37,588 bases of DNA from Vicinamibacteria bacterium (GTDB taxonomy: Bacteria > Acidobacteriota > Vicinamibacteria > Fen-336 > JAGNNV01): NCBI GenBank assembly GCA_019694155.1, contig JAIBCN010000247.1, forward strand, positions 1 to 37,588, given 5' to 3'. The position numbers were made by a program, and so were the translations under genes. Below are positions 16,486 through 26,500 of this stretch, one piece after another. The stretch's first letter is position 1; each line of letters opens with the position of its first letter. The notes under the pieces were generated by a model. The model was not told where the DNA came from and did no database searches. It was given only the letters and a program-made list of their open reading frames with translations.

Positions 16486-16569
16486 CTGGAACTCTCCTTT
16501 TCTGCGGCTCGGTAGCTCCGAGCTCAGACAAGGTACAGATTCCGCAGGAATGGCGGAAGACGCACCAAT

Positions 16570-16586
16570 TGCACTTGATTAGTGCA
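16570..16586. promoter_or_regulatory. Palindrome in the LysR/MFS divergent promoter
   Basis: TGCACT and AGTGCA are perfect 6-base arms around TGATT, placed about midway between the divergent transporter and lysR starts. The dyad is a good candidate for a LysR-type recognition site (T-rich/A-rich dyads near 15-17 bp are usual). Confidence 0.5.
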
Positions 16587-16607
16587 TCGAACGCCATGTA
16601 TCTCTAA

Positions 16608-16626
16608 GTTGCTCTAAAGTAGCAAC
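16608..16626 (+). promoter_or_regulatory. Inverted repeat abutting the lysR start codon
   Basis: GTTGCT (16608-16613) and AGCAAC (16621-16626) flank CTAAAGT and end right before the ATG. There is no Shine-Dalgarno sequence. TAAAGT at 16615-16620 would place a transcription start at the ATG, so a leaderless mRNA is possible. An autoregulatory operator is an alternative. Confidence 0.4.
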
Positions 16627-17523
16627 ATGTCGAGCCCGGATTTCAACCTGCTGCTCACTCTCGACGCGGTTCTGACGGAGGGAAACGTGGCTCGCGCCGC
16701 GCGGCGGCTCCGCCTCAGCCCATCGGCGATGAGCCGAGCCCTCGCTCGATTGCGCGAGACGACCGGCGATCCCCTCCTGGTTCGAGCAGGGCGAGGCCTC
16801 GTACCGACACCGCGCGCGGCCGAGCTGCGGGATCGGGTCGCTCAGCTCGTGCCGGATGTCGAGGCGGTCCTGCGCCCGTCCACCGCACCCGACTTGAGGC
16901 TCGTGAGCCGGAGGTTCACGCTGCGGACCAGCGAAGGGTTCGTTGAGAACTTCGGTCCGGCGCTCCTTCGCCGCGCGGCGGAGGAGGCTCCCGGCATTCG
17001 CCTCTCCTTTGTGCAGAAGCCCGACAAGGACAGCGCGCCGCTTCGCGACGGGAGTGTCGACCTCGAGACGGGCGTCGTGGCCGGTACGACGGGGCCCGAG
17101 GTCCGCACGCGTTCCCTGTTCGCGGACCGCTTCGTCGGCGTGGTGCGGATGGGGCATCCGATCACCGACGGCGAGATCACCGCGGCCCGTTACGCCGCGG
17201 GATCGCACATCTCGGTGTCGCGCCGCGGTTTCGCGAAAGGGATCATCGACGAGGCGCTGAACCCGCTGAAGCTCGAAAGGGACATCGTAACCAGTGTGGG
17301 TGGCTTCGCAACCGCTCTGGCACTCGCCCGCGCCTCCGATCTGATCGCGACCGTCCCCGAGCGTCATACCGGATGCCTGCGGGACGGCATGCACACCTTC
17401 ACCCTTCCGATGCCGACGCCCGAGATCACCGTATCGATGATGTGGCATCCCCGGATGCATGCCGATCCCGTGCATCGCTGGCTTCGGGAAGTGATGGTGG
17501 AGGTCTGCGCGACCGCGGCCTGA
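16627..17523 (+). CDS. LysR-family transcriptional regulator
   Basis: A 298-residue regulator. The N-terminal winged helix (about residues 1-62) begins with the standard PDFNLLLTLDAVLTEGNVARAA and has the recognition helix LSPSAMSRALARLRE. The effector domain (about 90-295) has the usual two-lobe fold, with FTLRTSEG starting its first strand. The start at 16627 gives a canonical LysR N-terminus although no ribosome site precedes it. The gene is divergent from the MFS-DUF2306 transporter with 141 bases between, so it most likely activates or represses that transporter and itself. The inducer is unknown. Confidence 0.93.
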   Translation: MSSPDFNLLLTLDAVLTEGNVARAARRLRLSPSAMSRALARLRETTGDPLLVRAGRGLVPTPRAAELRDRVAQLVPDVEAVLRPSTAPDLRLVSRRFTLRTSEGFVENFGPALLRRAAEEAPGIRLSFVQKPDKDSAPLRDGSVDLETGVVAGTTGPEVRTRSLFADRFVGVVRMGHPITDGEITAARYAAGSHISVSRRGFAKGIIDEALNPLKLERDIVTSVGGFATALALARASDLIATVPERHTGCLRDGMHTFTLPMPTPEITVSMMWHPRMHADPVHRWLREVMVEVCATAA

Positions 17524-17552
17524 TCCCCGCAGATTTCCCCCCGGGGCGGGGC

Positions 17553-17804
17553 CAATGACGGCGGCCCTGTTGACGCGCGCGGCTCTCGGCCGGGGCCGAC
17601 ATTGCGCCCTAAGGCGGGGCTTGGATCGTGCAGGACTACGGCGAACGAGGGCTCCGATCCAGAGCAAGGGGTTCGCAGCGCGATTCCGCTTGCCGTTCCG
17701 CAGCGCGAACCCCGCAGCGCCCCCGACGTGGGCGCAATGTCGGCCCCGGCCCCGTGGATTCGCGCGGCGTCCCCGGCCTCGACCCCCCAAGCCTCGCAAT
17801 GACG
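17553..17804. repeat. Palindromic intergenic element
   Basis: The gene-free stretch between lysR and the GH127 gene is built of nested inverted repeats. The outer pair is a perfect 22-base inverted repeat, 17588-17609 against 17730-17751, with GACATTGCGCCC inside its left arm. An inner pair is GGGGTTCGC at 17668-17676 against GCGAACCCC at 17705-17713. Another is TGGATCG against CGATCCA within about 17620-17663. The block is flanked by a direct 10-base repeat CAATGACGGC (17553-17562 and 17795-17804), as if a target site were duplicated. There is no coding capacity. Candidates are a non-autonomous mobile element, an intergenic repeat family, or a structured RNA. Confidence 0.6.
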
Positions 17805-17814
17805 GCCAAGGCCA

Positions 17815-20800
17815 TCACCTGGACGTCACGTGCAGGTAGACGGAGTGGCGGCCGTAGGTTTCATAGAACGGCTTGAACGGGACGCCTTCAATCGAAAACC
17901 GGAGTGTCGCTGGATCGCCGGCGACGGAGCGGCTGATATCCTTCGCGTCAAAGGTCACCTTGCGGAAGTCCGTGCGTGCGGCCGGCTCTTCGGCGGCGAG
18001 AAGGACGGGGCCGTAGAAGAGGCTCGCGACGTTCGGTTGATCCACGATCGAGTCGAGGCGGAAGCTGAACGGCATCTTCACTTCGATCGTGTCCTGGTCG
18101 CGCCAGTCGCGGGAGAGGGTCAGGTAGGACCCGGGTCTCGCTTTGAGAACCTGATCCTTGCCGTTGACCTTCACAGCGAACCCTCGAGTGGCCCAGCCGG
18201 GCGTCCGCAGTTTCACGTCGAACCTTCCCGACCCATTGATGATCAGCCGGGTCGTGTCGGCGTAGGGAAAATCGGTGATCTGCTGAACCCTGACTTTGCG
18301 CTCGGACCAGGTCAGCGTGGATGGGATGAACAGGTTCACGTACAGCGCGCGGTGATCGGCGCTGCGAAAGTAGATGGTGTCCTGCAGTTTGGTCTGGCTT
18401 TCGAGGGCGGTGCCGTTGCAGCAGGTGAAGCCGTTCATGGCCGCGTTGCCGAACTGCTTCCGCGCGCCCGGGTTCAAGGGCACGTGATACGTGTTGCCAG
18501 CATCCTCCTCGGCCACGGAGGCGAGGATGTGGTTGTAGAGCGCGCGCTCGTAGTGATCCATGTACTTCGCGGTCTGGTCGTACATGAAAAGCTGACGGTC
18601 GAGCTTGAGCAGGTTGTAGGTGGCGCAGGTCTCGTTCTGGCCGCCGGGCGCGAGACCGTTCTCCCACAGGGTGTCGGGCTGGGAAGGAAAACACTCCGCA
18701 TTATTGGGCGTCTTCGCACCCGCGACCCCGCCGATGCTGTACATGTAGCCATCGTTCACGATGTCCCAGAAGTTCGTCGCGATCTCGTAGTAGGGCATCT
18801 CCTTCGTGTCCCGGAAGGTCTCGAGCGCGCCCGTGATCTGCGGGATGTGCTGGTTCGCGTGCTTGCCGCGGATCGTGTCGACGCGCTTCGCGAGGCCGCC
18901 GTCCCGGGCGGGGCCGCCGAAGAAAACCGCCGTGTTGTCGAAGAGCTTCGCGGTTTCGAGGAAGCGTCTCTCGCCGGTAAGCCGGAAGAGGCGCGCCATC
19001 GCCTCGTTCATGCCGCCATATTCGCCCGCGATGTAGCGGCTCCACATGAAGGCGCGGGTCTCGGGCGGGACGGCACTCAGCCGTGCGTAGACCCAGGCTC
19101 CCATCCCTCGCGCGATCTCGAGCGCCTTCTTGTTGCCCGCCACTTCGTAGGCATCGAGCAGGCCCGCGAGGATCTTGTGAAGCGTGTAGTACGGAGCCCA
19201 GATCTGGGAGTCCTGCGCGCCATAAGTGGCGCCGTGCTCGAGCATGATGAACTGATCGGGCGGGTAGGCGCTGATGAAGCCCGTCCCCCAGTTCCAGTAG
19301 TCGGTGCGAATGGCGCCGGCCCGGAGGTTGGAGTCGTAGCTTTTCCGCCCCGGGCCGATCGGCACCGCGGTTGGATCCGCGACCGAAGGACCGCCGGCCT
19401 GGGCGGGTTGACCCGACTTCCTCGACATCGCGTACAGCGTGTCGACCATGTAGTTCATCTTCTTGAGGAACGTCGCCTGCAGGGCCGCGTCGTACCCGGT
19501 GCTCGCGTAGGCCTGGGCGATCGCCGACAGGTAGTGGCCGCTCGCGTGCCCTCGGAGCCTCGTCGTCTGGTTGTCCCAACCCTCGAGCGGCGTCGCCCCC
19601 TCGGGTTGCGTCTCACCGAAGGTCTCCCTGAAGTTGTAAAGAAAGCTGTCGGGGTTACTCGCCGCGAGACCGCGGATGAATTTGTCGCGGTTCCTGATGA
19701 AGGGCGTGTCGCGTCCCTGCGAGTCGCGATCGAGCGCCACGCGGTCGAGCGGAAACGCCTCGACCAGGCGGTCGGGCGGCGTGAACGTGCCCATCCGCAC
19801 CTTCACGATGACCGTGGCTTTCGGCTCGAAGCGGGTGCCGGGCACACGACCCGAGACGTTGTACGTGCCGGGCTTTCGAACTTCCGAAGTGTCGATGGGA
19901 GCGGGCCAGATCACGCGGACCTCGCCCGTTGCGCCACCCGCGAGAGTGGCCGGCACAGTGGGAGGCAGCCGGGGCAGCGTGCCCACCACGGTTTCCACGG
20001 AAATGTCGGGAACGTTGACGAGGCTCGAAGCGATGGGCGCTTCGCGAGGAATGTCGGCGGTGGAGATTTCCGGCGGCGTGGGACGCCCGCGCGCCGGCTG
20101 TGCGGCGGCGAGGACATTCCGTCTGATCGTGGCCACCGGCTCGTCACCCAGGGCCACGTGGTAGAGACGGATGTCGCGCAGCCGACCGTGGAGGGTCGGA
20201 GTGCGGTCGTCTTGTGACCGCCCAAGGAACAGCCGGGTCGCAGACGCACGCGGCAGGAGCTGCGCGAGGGTCACGTCGACGTTCGTCGCCTGCCCCGCTC
20301 GCGCGCCATCGATGTAGGTCGTGAGGACCCGGCTCGCGGGATCGAGCACGACCGCGAAATGGATCCACTGGTTTTCGACGACCGGCTTCGCCGCGGTCTC
20401 GCCGCGGACCCGACCATCGACCATCGCCGTCGCCCTGAGTCCCTGCGCGTCGACGACGGCGAAAAGGCGCGTCCCCGGCTGACCGAAGTCGAAGATGGGC
20501 CCCGACGCGCGCGTGGGCAGGTAAAGCCAACCCACTACGGCGAGGGCGTCCTCCGCAGAAAGGGCCGAAGCAGGTAGTTCCGCATAGCTGCCGTCGCCCG
20601 TCAGGAGCAGCGCTTTGCGCGGCCCGTCCTCGACGAACACGGCGCCTGTTCCACTGACCGTCCCGTGAAGCTGATTCCGCGACGAATCTTCAGCGTTCCC
20701 GTTGAACGCATAGCGAGCGACAAGGCTGGTTTCCCCGATCCCATCGAGGAACTGATCTCCTCCCTGGATGGCGGTCGCCTCGATACGTCCGGGTTGCGCC

Positions 20801-20856
20801 ATGACGGCCCCCAGGATCGATAGGGCAAGAAACGGTGGGAGAAGGAAACGGTTCAT
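17815..20856 (-). CDS. Secreted GH127-family glycosidase (beta-L-arabinofuranosidase type) with LamG and Ig-like modules
   Basis: A 1013-residue exported enzyme. Order: signal peptide (to about residue 20), LamG/concanavalin-like domain (about 45-245, ARYAFNGNAEDSSRNQLHG), an Ig-like domain of the Big_4 type (about 275-352, ending KATVIVKVR), and the GH127/DUF1680 catalytic region (about 360-1000). The family's zinc-thiolate site is visible: Glu742 and Cys744 in NETCATYN, and Cys812-Cys813 in TCCNGT; Glu721 (AECF) sits where the acid/base residue is expected. Known members release beta-L-arabinofuranose from plant glycans, with a Cys nucleophile. The LamG module may bind polysaccharide. The start at 20856 has GGAGTC about 8 bases upstream. 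It stands alone, with no sugar-uptake or regulator gene adjacent. Other DUF1680 specificities exist, so arabinofuranose is likely but unproven. Confidence 0.9.
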   Translation of the reverse strand: MNRFLLPPFLALSILGAVMAQPGRIEATAIQGGDQFLDGIGETSLVARYAFNGNAEDSSRNQLHGTVSGTGAVFVEDGPRKALLLTGDGSYAELPASALSAEDALAVVGWLYLPTRASGPIFDFGQPGTRLFAVVDAQGLRATAMVDGRVRGETAAKPVVENQWIHFAVVLDPASRVLTTYIDGARAGQATNVDVTLAQLLPRASATRLFLGRSQDDRTPTLHGRLRDIRLYHVALGDEPVATIRRNVLAAAQPARGRPTPPEISTADIPREAPIASSLVNVPDISVETVVGTLPRLPPTVPATLAGGATGEVRVIWPAPIDTSEVRKPGTYNVSGRVPGTRFEPKATVIVKVRMGTFTPPDRLVEAFPLDRVALDRDSQGRDTPFIRNRDKFIRGLAASNPDSFLYNFRETFGETQPEGATPLEGWDNQTTRLRGHASGHYLSAIAQAYASTGYDAALQATFLKKMNYMVDTLYAMSRKSGQPAQAGGPSVADPTAVPIGPGRKSYDSNLRAGAIRTDYWNWGTGFISAYPPDQFIMLEHGATYGAQDSQIWAPYYTLHKILAGLLDAYEVAGNKKALEIARGMGAWVYARLSAVPPETRAFMWSRYIAGEYGGMNEAMARLFRLTGERRFLETAKLFDNTAVFFGGPARDGGLAKRVDTIRGKHANQHIPQITGALETFRDTKEMPYYEIATNFWDIVNDGYMYSIGGVAGAKTPNNAECFPSQPDTLWENGLAPGGQNETCATYNLLKLDRQLFMYDQTAKYMDHYERALYNHILASVAEEDAGNTYHVPLNPGARKQFGNAAMNGFTCCNGTALESQTKLQDTIYFRSADHRALYVNLFIPSTLTWSERKVRVQQITDFPYADTTRLIINGSGRFDVKLRTPGWATRGFAVKVNGKDQVLKARPGSYLTLSRDWRDQDTIEVKMPFSFRLDSIVDQPNVASLFYGPVLLAAEEPAARTDFRKVTFDAKDISRSVAGDPATLRFSIEGVPFKPFYETYGRHSVYLHVTSR

Positions 20857-21028
20857 GTCGGCGACTCCAGGCGCAAGTGCGGATCCCTTCCGAGGTTAGC
20901 CCGGGACGCGCCGACCTTCACAAGGCGACGGGCCGTGTCGGACCCCCCAAACCCGTCGCGCCGCTGGGGCCGGAGTGAGCCAAACGCACTGTTGCCGGCC
21001 GGCGTCGGCCGGACCTACCATCGTTCAT

Positions 21029-22366
21029 GTGAACCCTCGCTTTCGAACGTTGAGGCTTCAACTGAGGGGATTCGCCTTTCTGCTTATCCTCGCTGCGAGC
21101 GTCAACGCCCAGGTGCTCACGCTCGATGACGCGCTGGCCCTGGCGCTGAACGGCAACCGTTCACTCCAGATCACCTCGCTCGATGTCCTTAAGGCTGGAG
21201 AGCAGGTCGCGCAGGCGAAATCGCACCGGTGGCCCCTTCTGAGCACCTACGCCCAGGCCGGTCGCGCGCTCACGCCCATCGACTTCTGGATTCCCAAGGG
21301 GGCGCTCGGCAGCTACCCCGCCACCGGACCGATCCCCGGACAAGCGTCGGTCATTCGCTCACCGGAATCGTTCGGTGGCGTGATCTACGCGTCGGCCGCG
21401 CAGCCCTTGACCCCGCTCTGGAAGGTCAGTGTCGGAATCAGCGAGGCCGGCGTCGCAAAGGAGCTGGCCGAGGACAATCTCAAGGAGAAGAGGCGCGACC
21501 TCGCCTACCAGGTGAAGGAGAGCTACTACCAGATCGTTGAGACCCAGTCCCGGATCCGCAGCGCCCGCGAGGCGCTCACCTACCTGAGCGAGCTCGAAGG
21601 TCTCGCCGTGCGCAATCTCGAGAAGGAGGTGGTGCTCAGGTCGGACGTCCTCACTGTGAAGGCGAGGCTCAGCCAGGCGCGCTACCAGCTCGTGGTCCTG
21701 GAAGATGCCGTCACTTCTCAGATGGAGGCGATGAACCGGCTCATCGGGCGCGACCTCGAGATGAGATTCTCGGTGGAGGAGCTGCCTCCACCCGCCGAGG
21801 AGATCGACCTCGAGACGGCCCGCCGATCCGCGGCCGCGCAGCGTGCGGAAGTCCGCCGCGCCGCGCTACAGGCGAAGAAGGTGAACCTAGACATTCAGCG
21901 TCAGCGAGCGGAGTACGTTCCTGACATCAGCCTGTCCGTCTCCTATCTTTCCTTCGGCAACATCAGCTTCGTCCCCAGGAACGTGTTCTCCGTTGGACTC
22001 TCGCTCCAATGGCAGCCCTTCGACTGGGGCCTCAGGAAGCACAGGATGGCAGAGCTCGAAATCGCCTCGCGGCAGGCCGCGTTGTCGTCGCAGGAAGCCA
22101 CGCAGATCGTATGGCTCGACGTCAACATGAAGTACCGGAAGCTCATGGAAACGCGCGCGCTTCTCGATAGCCAGGCCGCGGCCCAGGAGACAGCGCGGGA
22201 GAAGCTGCGAGTGCTCACCCATCAATACGCGCAAGAGGCGGTCCTTCTCGCCGACCTCCTTCAACAGCAGGCGGCGCTCGCCGAGGCGGACAGCGCGTAC
22301 CACCAGGCGCTCTCCGCCTACTGGACGGCCAGGGCCGGCTTCGATCGCGCGGCAGGAAGGAACTAG
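21029..22366 (+). CDS. TolC-like outer-membrane efflux protein
   Basis: A 445-residue protein with a Sec signal (FAFLLILAASVNAQ) and two OEP repeats of long alpha-helical hairpins and short beta regions, about residues 30-235 and 240-440. Its helices are rich in Ala, Gln and Glu heptads (e.g. AAQETAREKLRVLTHQYAQEAVLLADLLQQQAAL). It forms the trimeric outer-membrane channel of a tripartite efflux pump. The start codon is uncertain: a GTG at 21029 is chosen because it gives a short signal peptide; the ATG at 20975 would add 18 non-hydrophobic residues. The adaptor gene follows after 3 bases and the RND pump after that, so the three form one operon. Confidence 0.9.
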   Translation: MNPRFRTLRLQLRGFAFLLILAASVNAQVLTLDDALALALNGNRSLQITSLDVLKAGEQVAQAKSHRWPLLSTYAQAGRALTPIDFWIPKGALGSYPATGPIPGQASVIRSPESFGGVIYASAAQPLTPLWKVSVGISEAGVAKELAEDNLKEKRRDLAYQVKESYYQIVETQSRIRSAREALTYLSELEGLAVRNLEKEVVLRSDVLTVKARLSQARYQLVVLEDAVTSQMEAMNRLIGRDLEMRFSVEELPPPAEEIDLETARRSAAAQRAEVRRAALQAKKVNLDIQRQRAEYVPDISLSVSYLSFGNISFVPRNVFSVGLSLQWQPFDWGLRKHRMAELEIASRQAALSSQEATQIVWLDVNMKYRKLMETRALLDSQAAAQETAREKLRVLTHQYAQEAVLLADLLQQQAALAEADSAYHQALSAYWTARAGFDRAAGRN

Positions 22367-22369
22367 ATC

Positions 22370-23518
22370 GTGCGGCGAATCGGCATCCTCGTCTCGTTGA
22401 TTCTCCTCAACGGCGCCTGTGGGAGGGCGGAACTCCCGGCCGCGGTGATCCCGGCGGTGCGAGCGGGGCTGGTGGAGGAAGTGCAGCCGCAAGGGGTGGA
22501 GCGCTACTCCGCCACCATCGCGCCCATTGAGCAGATCGATCTGGTCTTCAAGTCGACGGGAGTCGTTGAGCGCATCGCTCAGGTGCGGGGCGCCGACAGT
22601 CGGCTGCGAGACGTGCAGGCGGGAGACAAGGTAGCAAAGGGAACCGAACTCGCCGCGGTCCGCGCCCGCGACTACGAGCAGAAACTCGAACAGGCGCAGG
22701 GCCTGGTTGGGCAGGCGGAGGCCCAACTCGCGCAGGCGGAGGCGAGCGCGCGTCAGGCGACTCTCGACTTCGAGCGGACTCGGGCGCTCTTCGAATCGGC
22801 CAGCGTGACGAAGCCGCAGTTCGATCAGGCTCAATCCAGGTTCGACTCGGCCGGCGCCGCGGTGCGGGGCGCCCAGGCGGCTCTCTCGTCCGCCCGCGCG
22901 TCGGCCGACCAGGCGAGCCTCGCGCTTCGGGACGCCACCCTGCGGGCGCCCCTCTCCGGCTGGATCACCGCCCGCAACATCCAGAGGGGCGGCATGACGA
23001 GCGGCTCCTCCCCCGCCTTCAGCATGATGGACAGTCACCTGGTGAAGGCCGTCTTCGCCCTGCCCGACGTAAGCCTGAAAGGAGTGCGGCTGGGCCAGCA
23101 TCAGTCCGTTGTCCTCGACGCCGCCCCCGCGCCGCTCGAGGGTGTCGTCACCTCCATCGCGCCCCAGGCCGACCCGAAAGGCCGTGTGTTCCTCGTCGAA
23201 GTCACGATCGCGAATACCGCGGAGAGCGTGAGGCCGGGCATGATCGGAACGCTTCTTTTCGGTTCGCCGGAGAGGCCGCTCCGTCTCGTGATTCCGCTCG
23301 CCGCGGTTGTGAAGTCGCCCGCCCGCCCCGATGGTTTCGCGGTCTTCCGGGTCCGCGAGCGTGATGGGAAAGCGTTCGCGGAGGCCCAGGACATCCAGAT
23401 CGGGGACACTTACGGCAACGCCATCGAGGTCACGTCCGGACTCGCGAAGGGCGACCGCGTCGTCGTCCTCGGCGGCTCGCTTCTGCGCAACGGCCAAGAA
23501 GTCCGGCTGCTGCCCTAG
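22370..23518 (+). CDS. RND efflux periplasmic adaptor (membrane fusion protein), lipoprotein
   Basis: A 382-residue HlyD/AcrA-type adaptor. It begins with a lipoprotein signal (ILVSLILLNGAC, lipidated Cys at residue 17). A biotinyl-lipoyl half (about 45-100) is followed by a helical hairpin (about 100-190, KLEQAQGLVGQAEAQLAQAE), the second lipoyl half (LRAPLSGWITARNIQRGG), and the beta-barrel and membrane-proximal domains. It joins the inner-membrane pump to the TolC channel. The start is GTG at 22370, with GGAAGGA about 8 bases upstream, 3 bases after the tolC-like stop. The short gaps show translation coupling in the efflux operon. Confidence 0.92.
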   Translation: MRRIGILVSLILLNGACGRAELPAAVIPAVRAGLVEEVQPQGVERYSATIAPIEQIDLVFKSTGVVERIAQVRGADSRLRDVQAGDKVAKGTELAAVRARDYEQKLEQAQGLVGQAEAQLAQAEASARQATLDFERTRALFESASVTKPQFDQAQSRFDSAGAAVRGAQAALSSARASADQASLALRDATLRAPLSGWITARNIQRGGMTSGSSPAFSMMDSHLVKAVFALPDVSLKGVRLGQHQSVVLDAAPAPLEGVVTSIAPQADPKGRVFLVEVTIANTAESVRPGMIGTLLFGSPERPLRLVIPLAAVVKSPARPDGFAVFRVRERDGKAFAEAQDIQIGDTYGNAIEVTSGLAKGDRVVVLGGSLLRNGQEVRLLP

Positions 23519-23531
23519 GACCAGGAAGACG

Positions 23532-26500
23532 GTGCCGCGACTCACCGACGACGAACGCATCCGGTCGACGCGCAACACGTCACGGTACTTCGTCGAGCAT
23601 CGTCAGGTGGCGTGGGCCGCGCTGATCGGAGTCTTCGTGTGGGGCGTCTTCGGATACCGGGCCATGCCGCAGCGCAAGGACCCGGAGATCCCGGTCCGGG
23701 TGGCGGTGGCGTCGTGCCTGTGGCCGGGCGCTTCGGCGCAGGAAGTCGAGCAGCTCATCACCCGCCCCATCGAGCGCACCATCGCGCAGAACAAGACCGT
23801 CCATCCCGTGGGCCCCGCGGCTTTCGGCATCCGGTCGATCTCGCTGCCCGGCTCGTCCTTCGTCTACGTGCAGCTCTCCGAGCAGACCGACGACAGCCGC
23901 ACCCAGTTCAGCGACATCAATCTCAAGCTGTCCGCCCTGAACGGTCAGCTACCGGCGGGCGCGGGCACGATCCAGTTCCAGAGCGACTTCGGCGACACCG
24001 CGGCGATCATGATGACGGTCGCGAGCCCGCCCGTGGACGATCTCGAACTGGAGATGCGGGCGCGATCCGTTGAAGACGCCATCAAAACGGTGCGGGCGTC
24101 TTCCGCCACGAGGCTTCCTCCGGTGAGTCTCGTGTACGCCTATCCGCTCTCGTTGTCGGAGGCCGCGGTGGCCGAAGTGACGGAAGACTTCCGCCGCAGG
24201 GCCGAGGACGCCCGCATGCTCGAGGGCGCGCGCGTCATCACCGGCCGCGGCTTCAGCGGCGTCAATGGGGGCACGAGTTACGACGACGCCCGGCTGCTTG
24301 AGTTCCTCAAGCGCTACATCGACACCCGGCTGCAGGCCTCCGAATTCGATCCGGATGTCTCGCCCCCCGTCATCATTCGAGACGTCTCCGAGACGCGTGC
24401 CCGGCTCGCCACCGCGGCGGGGTCGAAGTATTCCTACGCGCAGCTCGACAACTTCACCGATCTCATCAGCCGCGCGCTTCTGGGCGTGCCCGAAACGTCG
24501 CGCGCCGAGAGGAAGGGCGTGCTGCCCCAGGCCGTCTATCTCGACTACTCGCAGGAGCGCATGGCGGCCTACGGCTTCCAGGAGGGCGACCTCGGCCGAC
24601 TGCTCAACGCGCGCAACATCACCCTTCCCGGCGGCTCGATCGAGGCGGGCGGACGCGAGGTTCAGCTCGACCCCTCGGGGCGATTCGACAGCGTCCGCGC
24701 CATCGGCGACGTGGTGGTGGGCGCGGCGGGGCCGGGCGCGCCCGTCTACCTACGCGACCTCGTGAAGATCAGCCGCGGCTATCAGACTCCGGCCAGGTAC
24801 CTCAACTTCTATTCGTGGACCGATTCGAAAGGCGCGATTCAACGCAGCCGGGCCATCACCCTCGCCGTGTACATGAGATCGGGCGAGCAGATCCAGAAGT
24901 TCGGTGCATCGGTGGACCTCAAGCTCGCGCAGGTGCGGGCCGCGCTGCCTCCGGACCTGATCATCGCCCGGACCTCCGACCAGCCGACCCAGGTGAGGGA
25001 GAGCATCCAGCTCTTCATGCAGGCGCTGTATGAAGCGATCGCCCTCGTGGTCCTCATCGCCCTCGTGGGCTTCTGGGAATGGAGATCCGCGCTGCTGATG
25101 GCGATCTCCATGCCGGTCACCCTGGCCATGACGTTTGGAATGGTTCATCTCCTCGGCGTCGATCTCCAGCAGGTATCGATCGCGACGCTCATCATCGCTC
25201 TCGGCCTGCTCGTGGACGATCCGGTGGTCGCAAACGACGCGATCAAGCGCGATCTCTCCGCCGGACTGCACCCGCGAGACGCCGCCTGGCTCGGCCCAAC
25301 GAAACTGGCGCGGGCGATCCTCTACGCCACCTTGACGAACATCATCGCGTACCTGCCCTTCCTCATGATCAAAGGCAACACGGGCGATTTTCTTCACAGC
25401 CTGCCCATCGTGATGACCGCGGCCCTGATCGCCTCGCGAATCGTCTCCATGACCTTCATCCCGCTCCTTGGTTACTACCTGCTGCGCGCGCCGAGAAAGG
25501 CGGAGCCCACCCTCGCCGAGCGTCGGCAGTCAGGTTTCTACGGCGCGTATTACCGGCTGGCGCAGACCGCGATCGAGAGGAGGTGGGCGGTGCTGGCGCT
25601 CTCCCTGGTCTTCCTGATCGGCGGGGGTCTCATGGCCACGAGACTCAAGACTCAGTTCTTCCCCGAAGATCTCCAGTACTGGTCGTACGTGGACGTTTGG
25701 CTGCCGAACGATGCGCCTCTCTCCCTCACGAACGAGACCGCGAGGCAGACCGAGCAGACCATCCGACGAGTCCTGAACCAATTCGAGCGCTCGCACCCGG
25801 CGGGAACTTCCCTCCTCACCTCGCTGACCACGTTCGTCGGCGGAGGCGGTCCGCGATTCTGGTTCGCGACCTCGCCCGAGCAGCAGCAGCGCAACTATGC
25901 GCAGGTGCTCATCCAGCTGAGCGACAAGGAGGTCACGGCGAGGATCGTCAAGCCTCTGCAGGCGGCTCTCTCCGCCGAAGTCGCCGGGGCACACCTCACC
26001 GTTCATCAACTTCAGACGAATCCGGTCGAGTTCCCTCTCGAGGTGCGCATCTCGGGCACGTCCGACGTCGACCCGACACGCGAGGCCGAGGACATCGCGA
26101 ATCTCCGGCGGCTCGCGGGCGAGGTGCAGGACATCTTCAGCAGAGCGCGCGGCGTTCAGGTGGTGCAAAACGACTGGTTCGAGGAGAGCCCCGAGGTAAA
26201 GCTGAAGATCGACGCCGACCGGGCGAACCTCGCCGGCCTGACGAATCGCGACGTGGCGATGAGCGCGGCCGGCGCCATCAACGGAACCACGGTCACCGCG
26301 TTCCGCGAGGGGAATCAGCAGATTCCCGTGATCGCCCGCCTGCGTGCGCCCGAGAGGGCGCAGCTCTCGGACCTGCAAAACCTCTACGTCTTCTCGGGCC
26401 AGAGCACGCAGCGACTTCCTCTGCGATCGATCTCCAGGGTGCAGAACGTGATGGAGACCCAGAGGATCCGTCGGCAGGAGCACTTCCGGACCATCGGCAT

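Noticed and set aside
14762..16597. A 611-codon open frame in another minus-strand frame
   Set aside because: It shadows the MFS-DUF2306 gene and its translation is Arg/Pro-rich without membrane helices.
17830..20217. A 795-codon open frame on the plus strand
   Set aside because: It is the antisense shadow of the GH127 gene, a common effect of high GC at third positions; it has no recognisable domain.
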